NCBI GenBank assembly: GCA_964036295.1
Contig: OZ038466.1
Location: forward strand, 7,714,001-7,778,000
Reading direction: 5' to 3'
Origin: Plumapathes pennacea
Lineage: Eukaryota; Cnidaria; Anthozoa; Antipatharia; Myriopathidae
Length of the DNA: 64,000 nt
Part shown: positions 24,974-38,555 of the stretch, one piece after another
Position numbering within the stretch: position 1 is the stretch's first letter
Layout of the letters: every line of letters begins with the position of its first letter
Notes under the pieces: model-generated
What the model was told of the DNA's origin: nothing
The model's input: the letters and a program-made list of their open reading frames with translations, nothing else
Database searches by the model: none
Translations under genes and position numbers: made by a program

Positions 24974-27900
24974 ATGCCGATGAACTCGGGTGCGACTTTT
25001 CTCTGCTGCTTCGCTGTATTCATTTTATCAGTGTCGCAAGCTTTGGGTAAGTTCAAAAGCTTCTTTTCTGTTTTCTTTTGAACACTGCCGACATGTTTCT
25101 CCTTCTCAGGATTAAAATTTCTCAGTGTTATATTGTAATTTAGTCGGGACTAAGAACAAATGCTCCACCTGCCTGATTTTCTCATAATTAATTTGTTTCT
25201 CACAAGACCTTTTAATTTACTGAGATAACAAAACCATTACTGCAGAAAAAGACGCTCTACTAAATCAAATTTGATTACCAAGAAATTGTTGAGCTGTAGA
25301 ATTATACTTACTTTGTAATTTAATTAATTCTAAAGTAATAAATATTTAAGCTAGAAATGTTTATGCCAAGGTGGTTTCAAGATTTTTTTTCTGATCAAAA
25401 ATGTTTTGATGCCGCCTGCGAATACCGTCAGCTACATGGAAAAGTCTAGAAAAATTTTAACGACATCGAAGTCAAAATTTATTCCTTAAAATTACAAAAG
25501 ACAATTAGATTTCTTTATTTAACACCAGGAGGGTAATTAGAGGCCGATTAAGATGATCGTCTTGAATGAATAAATTATGAATTAGCTTTGACAGATAGGG
25601 TTATATCGCCATCTTGTAGCAGGTGAAAATTGAATTACTCAGAACTGCTCAGAACAGATTTTGACTGTTGTACTTTACTTATTCCTTGCCAACTCAGCTG
25701 GACACACGTTTATGCCTCAGTAAATTTCCCACGCTTAAAATCAGCACAGTGGGTCAGCAAACAACAATATTCATATCGTCTCACGAAACTCATAAAAAGG
25801 TGTCATTTGTGTACTGAATGATGTTAAACTACTAATGATCATATTATCACAAAAACTATGAAGTGTAAAGTTTGCAGTAAGTTCAATCTCTTGAAGGCGG
25901 AACATTATGAATATAGTCAGTAGTAGGAAAAGCATCGGTGTTGACGTATGACTGCGGTGTATTTTTAGTATTTTACTGTGTAGGACTTGTTCATCGTGTC
26001 GAAGCTAAAGCTATCGTCTCTATGCGCAATATAATGTGCATGAAGTAGCACAGAATTTTAAGACAAACAAAAGTAGGGTTGTACCATGCAGTACTAAAAG
26101 ATTTGCTGAAGACAATAGAAAGTTCAAGGTTAAGATTATAACACTACCATAAAAAGAACTCAGAATAGCATTACGAACGTAAAGACATAAGACACACGAA
26201 CGCACGAAGCGAACAGCTAGCATATACTACGTGAAACTCTAGATGGAAGTTTCTAGATCAGTAACCATTTTGATGAAACAAAATTTTGCCTCACAACTGT
26301 CGTCAAGGGACTGCCACCCCCATCTAAGCATCAGGGTATTCAAAGAAAACAGATAAATCTCGTAGTGTTATCCACAATTTTTGAGACTGAACTATTATGG
26401 CGAGCCTCTTGATGATCATACTTGACGGGCAGAGCGGAGAACCGTCAATTGGCCATAACGCAGTTGTAAAGAGTGAAAGGAAAAACTAGACAGTGAGTAG
26501 AGAGACATAATTCCCAACCTGCGCATGAGTGTGCAAGAGTGCATTGCCGTTGTTGAGTGATCGAATCTATGTGACTTATTTTAAATGGTGTTAAACAGCA
26601 ATCGTCTAAGCAGGCAATTAATTAACTAACTGGAGATTAATTACAGGTTACTTACAGTTTTAGATCTCGCATAAAGTTGCCGCGCCCCAGGGCCAAGCTA
26701 CGCAGGCCAATTAAACCCTATAGTTCCAAGGTTCCCATTTCCCAATTAATCAAATAACGCTTCGTCACAACACATGTAAACGTATAGGCAGACAAACGCA
26801 CGTTGTCATATTTCTGCACTGCGTTTCTCTCACACAGCGGATTCGTCGGGTTCGTGGGGACCCTGGAGTGAGTGTTCCAAGTCTTGTGATGGCGTGCAGA
26901 CGCAGGAGTGGCAGTGCAGCGTGGGCAGCGCGTGTGACAACAAACCGACGGCAAATACCAGGAAGTGTAACGAACACGGATGCCTCAGTAAGTGACAGGC
27001 CCTTTTAGGGAGTCTGCACACTCCTAGTGAAAAAGCATAGACGATCGATTGCCGACTTCAGCCTATTCTTTCCTCTCCCATATATACAAGCAGTACGTTG
27101 ATCAAGTCAGTCCATGCATACGTTACTTCTCTCTCACTTTCGTTCGACCTCTTTTCCTCAGTTCTAATTCCGCCCTCCCTCTCTCACCCTCTCTCGCCTA
27201 TCAATAAACAGTAGTTTGTCTAATTTATTTACTGCATTACACAGCACACGAAATGTTGATTGCTATCATCGCCATCGCTGGAGTGGTTTTGCTACTTTTC
27301 CTTGCCATTTTACTTATCTGCATCACAAGGCGTCATAAAAAAGAAAAGATCATTCGAAAACAGTAAGTTAGCGTGTGAAAATCCATGACAGCCTTGATCA
27401 AATTTTATAACACATAAGTTAGCACGGTAGAGTCGGCAATGTACGAATTACTCGTACCTGAGTTCCTTAACATATACATCTTCTTATTTTTGTCAATACC
27501 TTTTCAACTTTTTGTGTGTAGCTCTTGAAATGCTCCGTGATATTATTATTACGTCCTGTTGCCTTGTTATATGAGAAAAACTGTCAAAAGGGCCCGAGCA
27601 AACAAACGCAACATGTCGGGCACAACATTGTACACCATGCTTCATGCGATGGTAAGAGCAGCAATTGCAAATGCATTTTCGCGTTTTCCATCGTCTACTT
27701 TTATCGGGCTCATAATTGCGGACTCTAACAACACTTAACGGTTTCGCAAAGAGTTTTTGGTTAACACTGTTGGGTGATGTTGTGCCAGCATGTTGCGTTT
27801 GTTTGCTCGGGTCTTAAGAAGTTTTTAATTTTGGGCGTCCATCTGCATACGTCACAAGGTCATGTGACACCACGGCTGACCGAGCGCTCGATTTCTCCCT

Positions 27901-28741
27901 TTTTGCGATTTTTGTCCTGGATTTTGAAGCGCTGTAACTCAAACACTATTTAGTGAAATATCTTCAAACTTGTTCAGGCTATTGCAAATGCACCATTCTT
28001 CAATTTAAATTAAAAAAATAGCAAGCGCTAATCTCACTTCATGGACACTTTAAGAAGTTTTTAGTTTTGGGCCGTAAAAGAGGATTTGATATAAACCTAG
28101 AGACATGTTGCCTGGGAAAACAATGGCCTCTTGTAAAAGAAAGATTTTTGTGTGGAAAACATACTGTGAATACTATCAGGCGTGTACTACTGTAAGCGTG
28201 AACCTTAACTGTGCTTTCTTTCTTTTTAAGAAAAAGGAGCAGATACGGCCCTGAGACGGTTGAAAATGGGCAGAATAAGCCCCACGGAAGTATGAAAAGA
28301 CGGCAATCTTTCCATCACTTTCCTAGTTCACAAAATGGTCCCTCCACCCGCAAGGAAGGAGAAGAAGCCGAAGCCAAAAGAGTAGAGTTACAGAAAACAG
28401 AGGCGCTCCAGTCGGAGCCACCTTCCAGCGACAAGAACACAGTTTACGAAGTCGTGAATCGTAACTACAATTCACTTTCTTCTAGGAGTTACCAAGAGAG
28501 CATCCAAGAGACCCAGGCCATTTTCGGACCAGATACACCAGACGACCTGGGCTCTGTTCTGGACAGTTCTTCCATGACAAGCACGGAGTCTGGGTCTAGT
28601 GACGACAACGATGAAATTGAGTCTCCGTCCCGGTCCCTGCCCCGAACTCCGCCCCGGTCCCCACCCCACTTTCGCCCCCCGCCCCCGCCCCAGTCCCAGA
28701 CTCCAGTTGTTGAAATTATTTACAGCACCGTGAAAAAATGA
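24974..28741 (+). CDS. Gene A: TSP1-domain transmembrane receptor with ITIM-like and SH3-ligand tail
   Basis: Four exons join in phase (24974-25046, 26838-26987, 27245-27362, 28231-28741; 284 codons including the stop). Exon 1 encodes a signal peptide (MPMNSGATFLCCFAVFILSV, then SQAL). Exon 2 is one thrombospondin type-1 repeat (WGPWSECSKSCDG, six cysteines), with the WxxW motif that is C-mannosylated in the family. Exon 3 is a membrane helix (MLIAIIAIAGVVLLLFLAIL) followed by a basic stop-transfer stretch RRHKKEK. Exon 4 is a 170-residue cytoplasmic tail with several tyrosines (VYEVV, RNYNSL), an acidic serine-rich stretch, two overlapping RxxPxxP motifs (RSLPRTP, RTPPRSP), a polyproline run and, at the C terminus, IIYSTVKK. 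IIYSTV fits the ITIM consensus [SIVL]xYxx[IVL]. A plus-strand AATAAA lies near 28869. Ligand unknown. Confidence 0.8.
27590..27814. mobile_element. MITE, CAACATGTTG family, in gene A intron 3
   Basis: The ends GGGCCCGAGCAAACAAACGC and GCGTTTGTTTGCTCGGGTC are inverted. The subterminal GCAACATGTCGGGCACAACA resembles the ends of the larger foldback element at 59394-60334. Confidence 0.8.
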
Positions 28742-29929
28742 ATGGACAAGGCAGAATGTGCAAACACGTCAAGAGTCACTGAGCAATTTGCGGTCTGCAG
28801 TAAGCGATGATCTTACGCATTTTCATATTTTTTTCAATCGCACTTGCTTTCGTAATATTAAATGTACTAATAAACCAATATATATCTGGGTTAACAAACG
28901 TTCGAGCTGATATAAAGTAGAGTATAAATAGGCATTTTACTTTGTTTGTAGAAGCTTCGTATGATTGTTTCAGATACATGTGCTATATAGGATTCATACA
29001 TTTGCATCTGGAGTCCTGAACTTGCGGAATGACAGCTTAATATAATCATGTCACTACAATGACAGTAGTCAAGCCTTCCAACATTGTATAGATCATACCT
29101 TTCAGGTCTTTAAAGAACCGTTCCATCGCTCCACTGAAACATCGGAACCTTCCTTCCCCAATCAACCAAAAGACTACGATTATGAGCTGGATCAATTGAA
29201 TAAATTTGCCTGCTTGCACAGTGACCGCTAATTCAGCACTCAACAGAAACCCCATAAGCCATTGCGCGCCTCATACCTTGCCCGTAGCTATAAAATTGGC
29301 ATTCACACAGATATTACTCAGGCAACTCGGTGAGCCACATAAAAACTGTTTTACGTACATCTGAAGCTCTGACACGCACTAATTGTAGCGGCAGATATTG
29401 CTGAGATCTGTTGTGAATACTGTTTTCACGTAATTCCTAATTTAAAGTTCAAATCTGCATGACATTGCTTCGTGACGCCCAGATCGACATAGGTGATACT
29501 CCCGATTTTGCCCCAGTACCTCCCGAAAGAAAGACTTCCAAGAGTTCTGGGCAGTTGGGCTACCCCGGCCATCTAAATAGATACAATATATCCTACTTAC
29601 CAGAGAGAACATAGCCCGTGTGCTGTGCTACAATACTTTCTCTTTCTTTGCAATAGTCTTGCGTGACCCACCGCACGCCACTTTCTCTTTCTATGCAAGT
29701 AATAGTCTTGCGTTACCCGCCGCACGCCAGTTCAATATATCAGTGTTATATCAATCGAACGAACTTACCGGATGTCCTCGCTCGATCGCGTCATGTAGTC
29801 GCGCCACATCAACTTTTGACAAAATCACCGCGGCAAAGACAACACTACATCTTGCTCTTCTTTCGCTGTAAAACGAAAAAGAACATCGGTCATAATTTGA
29901 CCTTAACTTTGAGCTAACCGCGGTCCCCG
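28742..29929. other. Intergenic A-B; candidate extra tail exon at about 29104-29230
   Basis: Mostly featureless. A plus-strand frame after a plausible acceptor (CATACCTTTCAG ending near 29103) reads VFKEPFHRSTETSEPSFP, then NQPKDYDYELDQLNKFACLH and a stop. It has the polar, tyrosine-containing look of the receptor tails, but its phase does not fit the exon 3 donor of gene A. It could belong to a lost or unrecognised gene. Confidence 0.3.
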
Positions 29930-32484
29930 ATGCTGTGTACAAGGCGGCAGTGGACTATTGAATACGTGCTTCTTGGTTACAGCGTGATCATGAGCAATGC
30001 TTTGCTTCTGTTCGCGTCCTCTAACGATACAGGTAAGGAAATTTACTCGCTTCACCCTTCAACAAACATTTTTGAGTCTCTTGGGCTTTATAGACAACAT
30101 ATACTGAATGTGGGGAATCTGAGTTATCTTTAATAGTCATATTATCTTGGTTATGAGTATATAACTAAAGATCGCCGCTCAAGCCATGGCGGTCATCTAG
30201 AGTGCCAGCGCGTTTTAGTCTTTATACTTGAGCTAGTCGTCGTTTCGGGATTGTCGGACATCGTATTCACTCGTGACTATGCGTTCAATATTCATTAACC
30301 CTAACCCTAAATGCTGCGTGGAAGATTTGGTGACGTTGATTGAAAGTTTAAACTGAAACTGAAAATGCACCCAGCTTCCTTGAATGAGGTACGAGGGAAT
30401 AAAGAAAAAGGAATTTAAAATAAGCAAGAAAATTAATGGCTGCGACTAAAAAGGAAGCGAAGGTACAGTAGATGCCGATCAGTGCTTGAATAATTACAGT
30501 TCCTTTCAGCTGGCTGCAGCTTTACTGACATAATTATGATAGATACGCTCATTCTAGAACTCATTCTAGACCGTCCTTAGCCGGGAACGTGATCGTTTGG
30601 AGTTTTATTTAGTTCGATCGTGGAAAATAAACTCATGGATCCAGGGAAAATGGAATAAGGAAACAATATGAGAGGCGGAAAGAAAGGATAAGCTTCCTCA
30701 AGCACGTTTCGTCTGACTTCGTACTATGGCTCAGTGGCCAGCGTTCTGCCTCACTGCATGAAATTTTCGCGGACTTTTCAACGATCCGCGAAAATTAGAT
30801 TCCCTAGAAATAGACTCCTGCGGAAAAAAAAAAAAAAAAAAAAAACGAGAATTTATTTATTTGTTTAGATTACTGAACTGTTTAGTCTTCGACAGGAACT
30901 GGCCCGAGATTCACGAAAATTTGTTTCCATGAAACGCAAACAATCGGCAATCCGCAAAATTAAACTCCCGCAAAAATTTCGTGCCATGCGGATTCACAGC
31001 ACCATACAAATTATATAGGTCTTGCTTGAAATCGCGAATTATCATGCAGTGTATTCGATATAAACACGGAGAGTGCACATAAATAAGCATCATTCTTATG
31101 ATCTCACTTAGGGCCTCTTCATATGAGCCCGGTTGACCAGGCCAGCCCGGTTACCGAGATCTCGGTCTTTGCGACCGGGATCTCGGTTAACCGGGCTGGC
31201 CCGTTTCTCATATGAACACTCCAGCCCGGTTAACCGGGATGAAAATGTTTCAAGTATGCGAGTCTAAAATGTACTTGCTTCTTAATTTGGCTTTAATGGC
31301 AGAATTGGCAAAAACTTTTGCTTTATAGACACTCTATCTCGGTTACCCGGGCTGAAATTTCCCATATGAACACACGACCGGGCTGGCCCGGTTGACCGAG
31401 CCAGCCCGGTCAACCGGGCTCATATGAAGAGGCCCTTACACAAACTTCCGTTTGACAATGCCGTTGTCCTTTGCAGCTGATTGGTCTGTGTGGAGCACGT
31501 GTTCACTTTCCTGTGGGTCTGGGATGCAAGTAAGGAATCGAACCTGCATAGCCGGGTGTAATGAAACATTGCAAACCCGCGAGTGTAACACTCAAAGATG
31601 CTACGGTAAGAGCAAAACCGCGAATATGACGAAGCCTGGATCTTGCACTTTTGATTGGCCGCTATCAACTCGAAATCCTGCATAATTATATATTTAAAAT
31701 TAAACAAATACTACATTTAAAAGATACAAATCTAAGCTCTAAACAGTCCTAAAATTTAGCTCTAAAACGGTTTATCTTTGATTTTTGACTAACTACACAG
31801 TCAAACCTGTTTGACACCCTGTTTGTTAAAGTTAGGGTATCATGATGATGTTGTGATATTAACTTTCTCTTCTCCCGCAGATCTCACTCTTTATCTAGTG
31901 ATCATCATACTTGTAACCACTGCTGTGATTTCCGTGATGACGGCAGCGTTGTTCTGTATTTTCCTCAGAAGAAAACAACAAAGACCTAAACACAGGGGAA
32001 GGTAAGCAGTAAACAAACAGTAAAATAGCACCTGACTCCGGACTCGCTAGTCGACGCAAGCGAAATTCGACTCGCGTTTCGCTTTGCTAGACCAGCGTCG
32101 GCTATGGTCGAGCACAGGGAGCCCTTCTCAGTGATTCCTTCACAACTCAGAGCCGAAGTCTAGGGCATGACGCAAAAGTTACACGTGTGCACTAAGTCGA
32201 CATATGTTTTGCTTTTGTACTGTTTTGTCACCCATCGAAAATCTATTCACAAGCGAAAGGTTCATGCTAACCTACCTACCCTATTTATCAGTTTGTTCTG
32301 TAAAGTCTCACTTTCCTTGCTTTCCAGCACTACGCTCGAGTTTTCCACTTGTAACAAGCTCCGCACCTACACAACTGACAATACCATGGGAAGGGCTGCG
32401 GAGAGCAGGTTGTTTTACCTACAAGATCTTGGCAGAAAAGACAGCCGCGGTAGCCTGGTGGCGAGTCAGCAAACACTGAGCTAA
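29930..32484 (+). CDS. Gene B: small TSP1-domain transmembrane receptor (unit 1)
   Basis: Exons 29930-30032, 31477-31605, 31881-32001 and 32328-32484 join in phase (170 codons including the stop). Exon 1 gives a hydrophobic leader (VLLGYSVIMSNALLLFASS). Exon 2 is a single TSP1 repeat: WSVWSTCSLSCGSG has both the WxxW motif and the CSxxCG O-fucosylation motif, with six cysteines. Exon 3 is a membrane helix (YLVIIILVTTAVISVMTAAL) followed by RRKQQRPKHRGR. Exon 4 is a short tail with RLFYLQDLGRK. The intron phases (1, 1, 2) equal those of gene A, so A and B are paralogues, but B lacks A's polyproline and ITIM-like tail. Its exons 2-4 are copied almost identically in B'. The gene is convergent with gene C. 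Confidence 0.75.
31111..31435. mobile_element. PIF/Harbinger-like MITE with exact empty site in unit 2
   Basis: 325 bp with long inverted ends: GGGCCTCTTCATATGAGCCC on the left and its reverse complement on the right. It is flanked by TTA on both sides. Unit 2 at about 47704 has the uninterrupted CACTTACACAAACTT, so the insertion and its 3 bp target duplication are seen directly. The interior is built of CCCGGTTAACCGGGC-type repeats. It sits in gene B intron 1, just before the TSP1 exon. Confidence 0.9.
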
Positions 32485-33164
32485 GCCTGGGAGAGGACAA
32501 GTGACGTCATATGTAGCAGCAAGTTTGGCGTCACAGAAGGGAGAGTTGTGTCTGTGTGCCGGGAAGAAATCAACTAATTGCCAAGATTTCATGCGACTGT
32601 GAACTGGTACGGCAGATGGCAAAATATAGCTAACGAACAACGTAACACAACCCTACCACACCGGCACAACACAACATACACAACACAACGCAAAACAATG
32701 CAACGCAACGCAGCACAACAAGGTTGCATGCAACAATCGTAAGCAAAAATCAAACCGTAAAAAGGGGATACTTTGGCCTAGTGTTTGAAGTGTAAATAAT
32801 GATTGTGTGATATTTTGAGATGAAATGTAGCAAGCCTATTGTAAAACTGTTAATGAAAAATTGCGAGACAAGTTGTTGAAGGGGTGTTACACTGCAATGG
32901 CGTTGCAAGCTGCTGCTGAGTTCTACTTCGTGCAACGTTGCGCGCCCAACAAAAGAAATTGCGACGCAAGCCGTGTTATACTGTGCAATTATTCAGCAAT
33001 TTGTCCTGGAACAAGACAGCGAGACAAGTTGCTGAGAAAATTGCAGTGTAACAGGGCCTTTAGGACCTCGAGCGCCCATTTTTTATATATCACTAATTGA
33101 AAAGCTGCAAAATATAATATTAGATACTGTGTCAACTTAAATGGACCTATCTTTATTTATCATA

Positions 33165-34128
33165 CATAACTTTATTACACGACTTCACATTTTTGAGTGC
33201 ATACGGGCCAAAACGAGTGCAAAGATGGGAGCGTATTGCATTCGTTAGGAACCAGATCAACTGGTTTATTAGCTTACGTGATCAATTTTCGCAAGCAAAG
33301 TTTACGAACGCGTCATTTTTTGTTCCATTTTGCGCGCGGCGAGAACGTTTGTCCCGCTTCGTTTGTCGTATAATAAGCATTTTACAATAACACGTCAGTT
33401 TCTCGCTTTGTGATTGGCTAATTTTCATTATCAATAAGAGGACAGACACATAAAATCGAGTGCTGACGACAGTGATTTGGACGAAGAAGGTGAATTCAGC
33501 TTCAATTTTACCTCAGTTCTTGCAAAAGCGACATTCGGCATTTGAAGTAGAGAACCAGAAGTGTTCAGAGGCGAATTTCCTTGAGCTTTGTCTTGAAATT
33601 GTCGAGAAAACCGCAGCAGAAAAGCGTCTAGTTTCATTTCTTTCCAACTTCTTTGACAAAATTTTATTTTGCACGCGCGAAATGCCCACGTCAAACTGTC
33701 ACTTTTTGGCCAATAAAATGTCTTGAATTTTAACCTCGACCAATTAGAAAGCGGGAAAATTTGTTGACAACATTTCGGTCAAATTGAACAAAATCCAGTT
33801 TTCTTGTGTGTTTTCCCCGCGTCGTCGCTTGAGTTTTGTTATTGTAAAAAACAAATTGACGTCAGTTTTTTATGTGTCTCGGCGAAGCGCCTCGTGGATC
33901 CACAACATTTTGACAATGTTATGACGCGTTTCATGATCAATAAGAGGACAGACACATAAAAAACTGACGTCAATTTGTTAAATTTATTACACGAAAAGTC
34001 GTGCAATACGGCTGTATTTTTACTCGTCAATTTTATTTTTTCTCGCCTGAAGCAGGCTCGAAAAAATAAAACCGACTCGTAAAAATACTCCGCCGTACTG
34101 CACTCCTTCCCGTGTAATAACCTCTTTA
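33165..34128. mobile_element. Nested MITE insertion present only in unit 1
   Basis: In unit 2 the flanks join almost directly (CATACATAATTATACTGACC, about 49633). The insert begins and ends with TTATTACACG / CGTGTAATAA. Its right part (about 33982-34127) is a separate foldback with arms of about 60 bases. A central 27-base inverted pair (33851-33877 and 33953-33979, containing TTGACGTCAG) encloses a core related to the GTTTGCCGTGG foldback loops. At least three elements appear stacked. Confidence 0.7.
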
Positions 34129-34530
34129 TATCGATTCTTGTATTGATTAAAATACACAAGGTTTTTCATTTTCCATTTTTTGGTTTTTATCAAGAATCGC
34201 ACTACTTTATGCTACAAATATGTACGCCTGCGCGAAGCATTTTGAAAATCACGTGGAGAATGAAAAATGCTTCACTGAATATTTTGAACAGGAGTCTACC
34301 GTATGATCCGGACGCGAGTAATTTTGTATAAATGTCTTGAACTTGTAGCCATTTCCTTTGGGTATCTTTGTCCTTATGTGCAGGAATAGGCCATTTCCAA
34401 GAAGGGCTTCTCTCTCTGTTTCAATATGAGGCCTAGTACAAAACCAAGTCTCGTGGGATGAAGACAACAGGCATCTCATAAATGGCAAGCTGTCCCAAAC
34501 CAACCTAGATACACTCATATAAGCCGTTTT

Positions 34531-37500
34531 CTAGTTTACATCTGATGGTGTCACCTAAAAGAAGGTTATGGAGAAGGAACATATATATTAAACCTTATTT
34601 GGAATTTCAGACGCGATAGTCAGTGGATTGTACTCAGAAACACAAAGAATGCATGGTATTCGAAAATTACACAGGGTGGATGCACGGTAGAAGACAGATA
34701 GGAGTTCAGAACTGCTAATAAGAAATTGTGACAGTGGCCTGCGTTTATGATTATTATCAACCAAGGAGGAATATAGTGACAGAGAAAGGACAAAGACAGA
34801 GAAACTCTGCCATGTAAAATTTAATAAATTTTCCCTGGTTTGCCGTGGTGTGGACTTTTATTTACCACAATTTACGTCATCACATGGTCAAAATGTTGTG
34901 GAATCACGAGGCGCTTCGCCGACTTCGCATCGTTGTCTGGACTCTTATTTACCACGGTAAATCGACCAATCAAAGACCGAGAAACTAGTGTGCTGTAGTA
35001 AAAAGTATTTTGCCAGATGGCGCAGTATTCACATGGCGTGTGCCTCAAGTAAACAAAATGTTGGCAGGACGAGAACAACTTTTGATATTAAAAGATACAC
35101 TGAATACTTACACAACTTGAGGGAAACCAACCCGAATCTTCCACCACTTTTCCTCTCCACCAACCGCCAGGATTCTTTTCAAGCACAGTAACCTCTTCAC
35201 CTCTTTCAAGGTCAAGTTCGTTCGAGTTCTCAGCACAGTGACCGTACTTGACAACGAATTTTTCACCAGTGTGTTTTTCTGTTCTTGAAACACCTGTTCT
35301 GATGCCCTCCAATTCTGTGCTCTGCACAACGATAAGAAAACATAGCGCCTGACCGTTTCTGTCACTGTGATGTCCAAAAGGTAAAAAATGTGTATGCTGC
35401 GACTCAAAGGAAAAACATCATCGAGGGGGGGTGGGGGGGGGGGGGGGGGGGGGGGGAGGTAGGTGGGGGGAGGGGGGCTTATTAAAAAAAACACGACTCG
35501 ACCCGGGGCCCGTATTGGAGCAGGGCGATTTAATACTAGAATCATTTTGATTACGGTAATTTCATTCCTGAAGTTTCCGCGACTAAAAAAATAGAAAAAA
35601 TGAACCTCTGAAAACTCCAAACAACTAACAATCATTAACAATATATACAAACAGAGACACTAACTGGGACCCAAGAATATTATGTGAAAGCGAAAGTATC
35701 CCAAAAGCATTCCAACTAGATTTAGCTTAATTTTCCAATAGATTTTTCAGGCACAATCATACCTTCACGTACCTTCATAATGTTCAATTTTGTATACAAT
35801 TACCTCGTTATCTGCATACGTTTTCTCAGTTCCTTCAGTATCTGAATGTAAATACAACAAGGGTCATAAAGATAATACATACTATATACCTATATATTTC
35901 CTATGACAGTAAAATTTGAGGTACGCAAAAACTGCGTGCATGTGTGTGTTTTTGTTTGTTTGTTTGTCTGTCTGTTTGTTTGTTTGTTCTTTTTTTTTTT
36001 TTTTTTTTGCAGCACTTTAGTCCAAATTATGAAAAATACACAAAAACTACCATTACTAAAATAGTGTAAATTATATTCCTGGAAATGCTTGTCTTTATGG
36101 CTCACTAATGAAAAAAATATTGAAGTAAATTTCCTTACCCTCAGTGAAATCCATAAGAAAGGTTGCAGGGAACCAACCAAAATTTCCTTCCAATTCTCCT
36201 CTCCACCAACCGCTTGGATTCATCTCATGTACAGTTACCTCGTCACCTCTTTCTAACAGAAGTTCTCCTCGCATCTGAGGGTAGTAGCCGTATTTGGCTA
36301 CAAAAACCTCTGGTTTTTCCGTTTGTGATTCTTCCGCTTTGATGCCATTTGGTTCTGATGTAATTTCTATTCCCTATATTAGTGGACGTAACAATTATTA
36401 GAGAGACAAAACTAAAAACTAATCACAAAAAGACCGATCCAAATGATCCTTTTAAAACTGCTGTCATCTGAATCGGATATAGACAATGCTTACTCGAGAT
36501 TCACCCTTTTCCTGGAAAGGAAATCTCCAGTTACCCTCGATGTAATCCAGAACACAAATTGCAGGGAACCAACCAAAGTTTCCTTTCAATTGTCCTCTCC
36601 ACCAACCGCTTGGACTCATCTCATGTACATTCACCTCGTCACCTCTTTCTAACAGAAGTTCTCCTCGCATCTGAGGGCAGTGGCCATGTTTGATTATAAA
36701 AACCTCTTGTTTCTCCGTTTGTGATGCTTCTGCTTTGATGCCATTTGATTCTGACGTAGTTTCTGCATCCTGTGTAAGTGAACATCACAAAATAATAATT
36801 CTCCAGTCACTATAACAATGGTAATCACACGGCGCAGATTGATAAAGCGTTTTAGGGGGGAAACTTACAAACGGCCATCAAACATGCCCTGAAATCCCAA
36901 TCATCGTTATCGTCGGGCATACTGAGATTTTAATGTTTTCAGCGAGATTCCTCGTCACACCAACATCAACTATAGGAAACTTCAGCGATGTGTTTCTAAA
37001 CATTGTGTTGTTTTACACACTGAGATTTTAATGGAGCATTTACCTTAGCTTATTGGAGCATTTACCTTATGCCAACATACATCGCTTTTGATTAGAAACT
37101 TTAGAAGCAATGGCATAAGGACATGAAACCCTTCGGTAAAACAGCACACTGACATAGCACAGCTAGTACCTGTGGTTCATATTGGAACGGTTTGTTCAAG
37201 GGTACACCTTTAACAACCAGGGTCAGAATAAGCAGTGAAACAGAGCTTAAACGATCACAGCGGTCATCCCCAATTTTCCAGTATCCATCTTCGCGTCTTT
37301 TCGTTCTGAAGTGCTGTATGCGATCAGACGCTTTCACTGAAACAACACAGTCACTCTTCTGCAACACAATGAAACAGCGTTGTTATAGCAATATGCACAC
37401 GGACGATTTGTGAATATACAGACCTGATAAAACGGTGAATGTAGCTGATGATAGTTGCGATCCCAAGACTATCACCTACTGTCATATAATAGATAGCGAT

Positions 37501-38503
37501 CAAACGGCTTACAAGAGAGCGCATGATAGTCGACCGGAAATAACGTAATCGATCGCGCGAGCCGTGTGAAAACGTCAACGATGCCACGGCGAAAACATGA
37601 CAAACATGGCTGTTTATATAAACAAAAGAGCCGTTATCTGTTTTGCTTTGTTTAATTTTACTTTTGTCATCACTCGATACGGCCATTAATTTCTTTACCG
37701 AGTATTATTAAGAACTCAGCTGCAGATTGACTCGAATTAAGGACTAAAATAGGGTGTTTCCTGTGTTTCCCGTGCCCCCCTTCCCTCTATTTTTTTTTCG
37801 CGTGCCCCCCCCCCCCCCCCCCCTGCCCCCCTCACCTATCTCATAAAAACTGAACGGTCCGTAATGCTATATTTAACAGCGTCAAAAATTAAAAAGCGAA
37901 AACTCTTCAGAAACGAAAGAAGGGCTAGAAATTCACTTCATAATAAACTAAAGTGAAATGCTGCGTACCCGCTCGTGCTAGATAATTACATACGTATTGA
38001 TACAGCATCGTTGCTACTATTTTCTAAAAACATTCCAAATTCTTAAGTTATAACCTATGCTTGTCAAAAAGCTGTTTTAGGCAGGACTGATAAGATGCAG
38101 ACAGAGCATGAGGGACAACGGACAAATCAAACATGCAATGAAATGGCAGATGTTGCTTACCCTACTTTCACTCTCTCTTATGAGGAAATCTCCATTCTTT
38201 CCAAAATTCTTCAGAAATGCTTGACTCTCTTGTCGGGACATTGGGCCCCAATACCATGACTTATTTTCAACAAAATGTTGACGTGAAGGAGTCTTCTCTG
38301 CGGTATCACTCTCTTTATCAATCGATTCACGGGGCACCCTGTCCTAGAAAAGAATGTTTGAGAGAATTAGAATTATTGACTTATCATGATAGGCTTATCT
38401 TTTGGTTTCGTTGACAATTTCAAAGCGTATCACTGAAAAGCCATCAACAGCTGTTTACCACTTAAAAAGGTATTTAGTGGAAGCAAGCACATCCAATTGG
38501 GTT

Positions 38504-38555
<52 letters not shown>

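Noticed and set aside
35108-35650. 180-codon minus frame with a polyproline run
   Set aside because: It reads the poly(G) tract antisense in an intron and overlaps the SH3-1 exon in the wrong frame.
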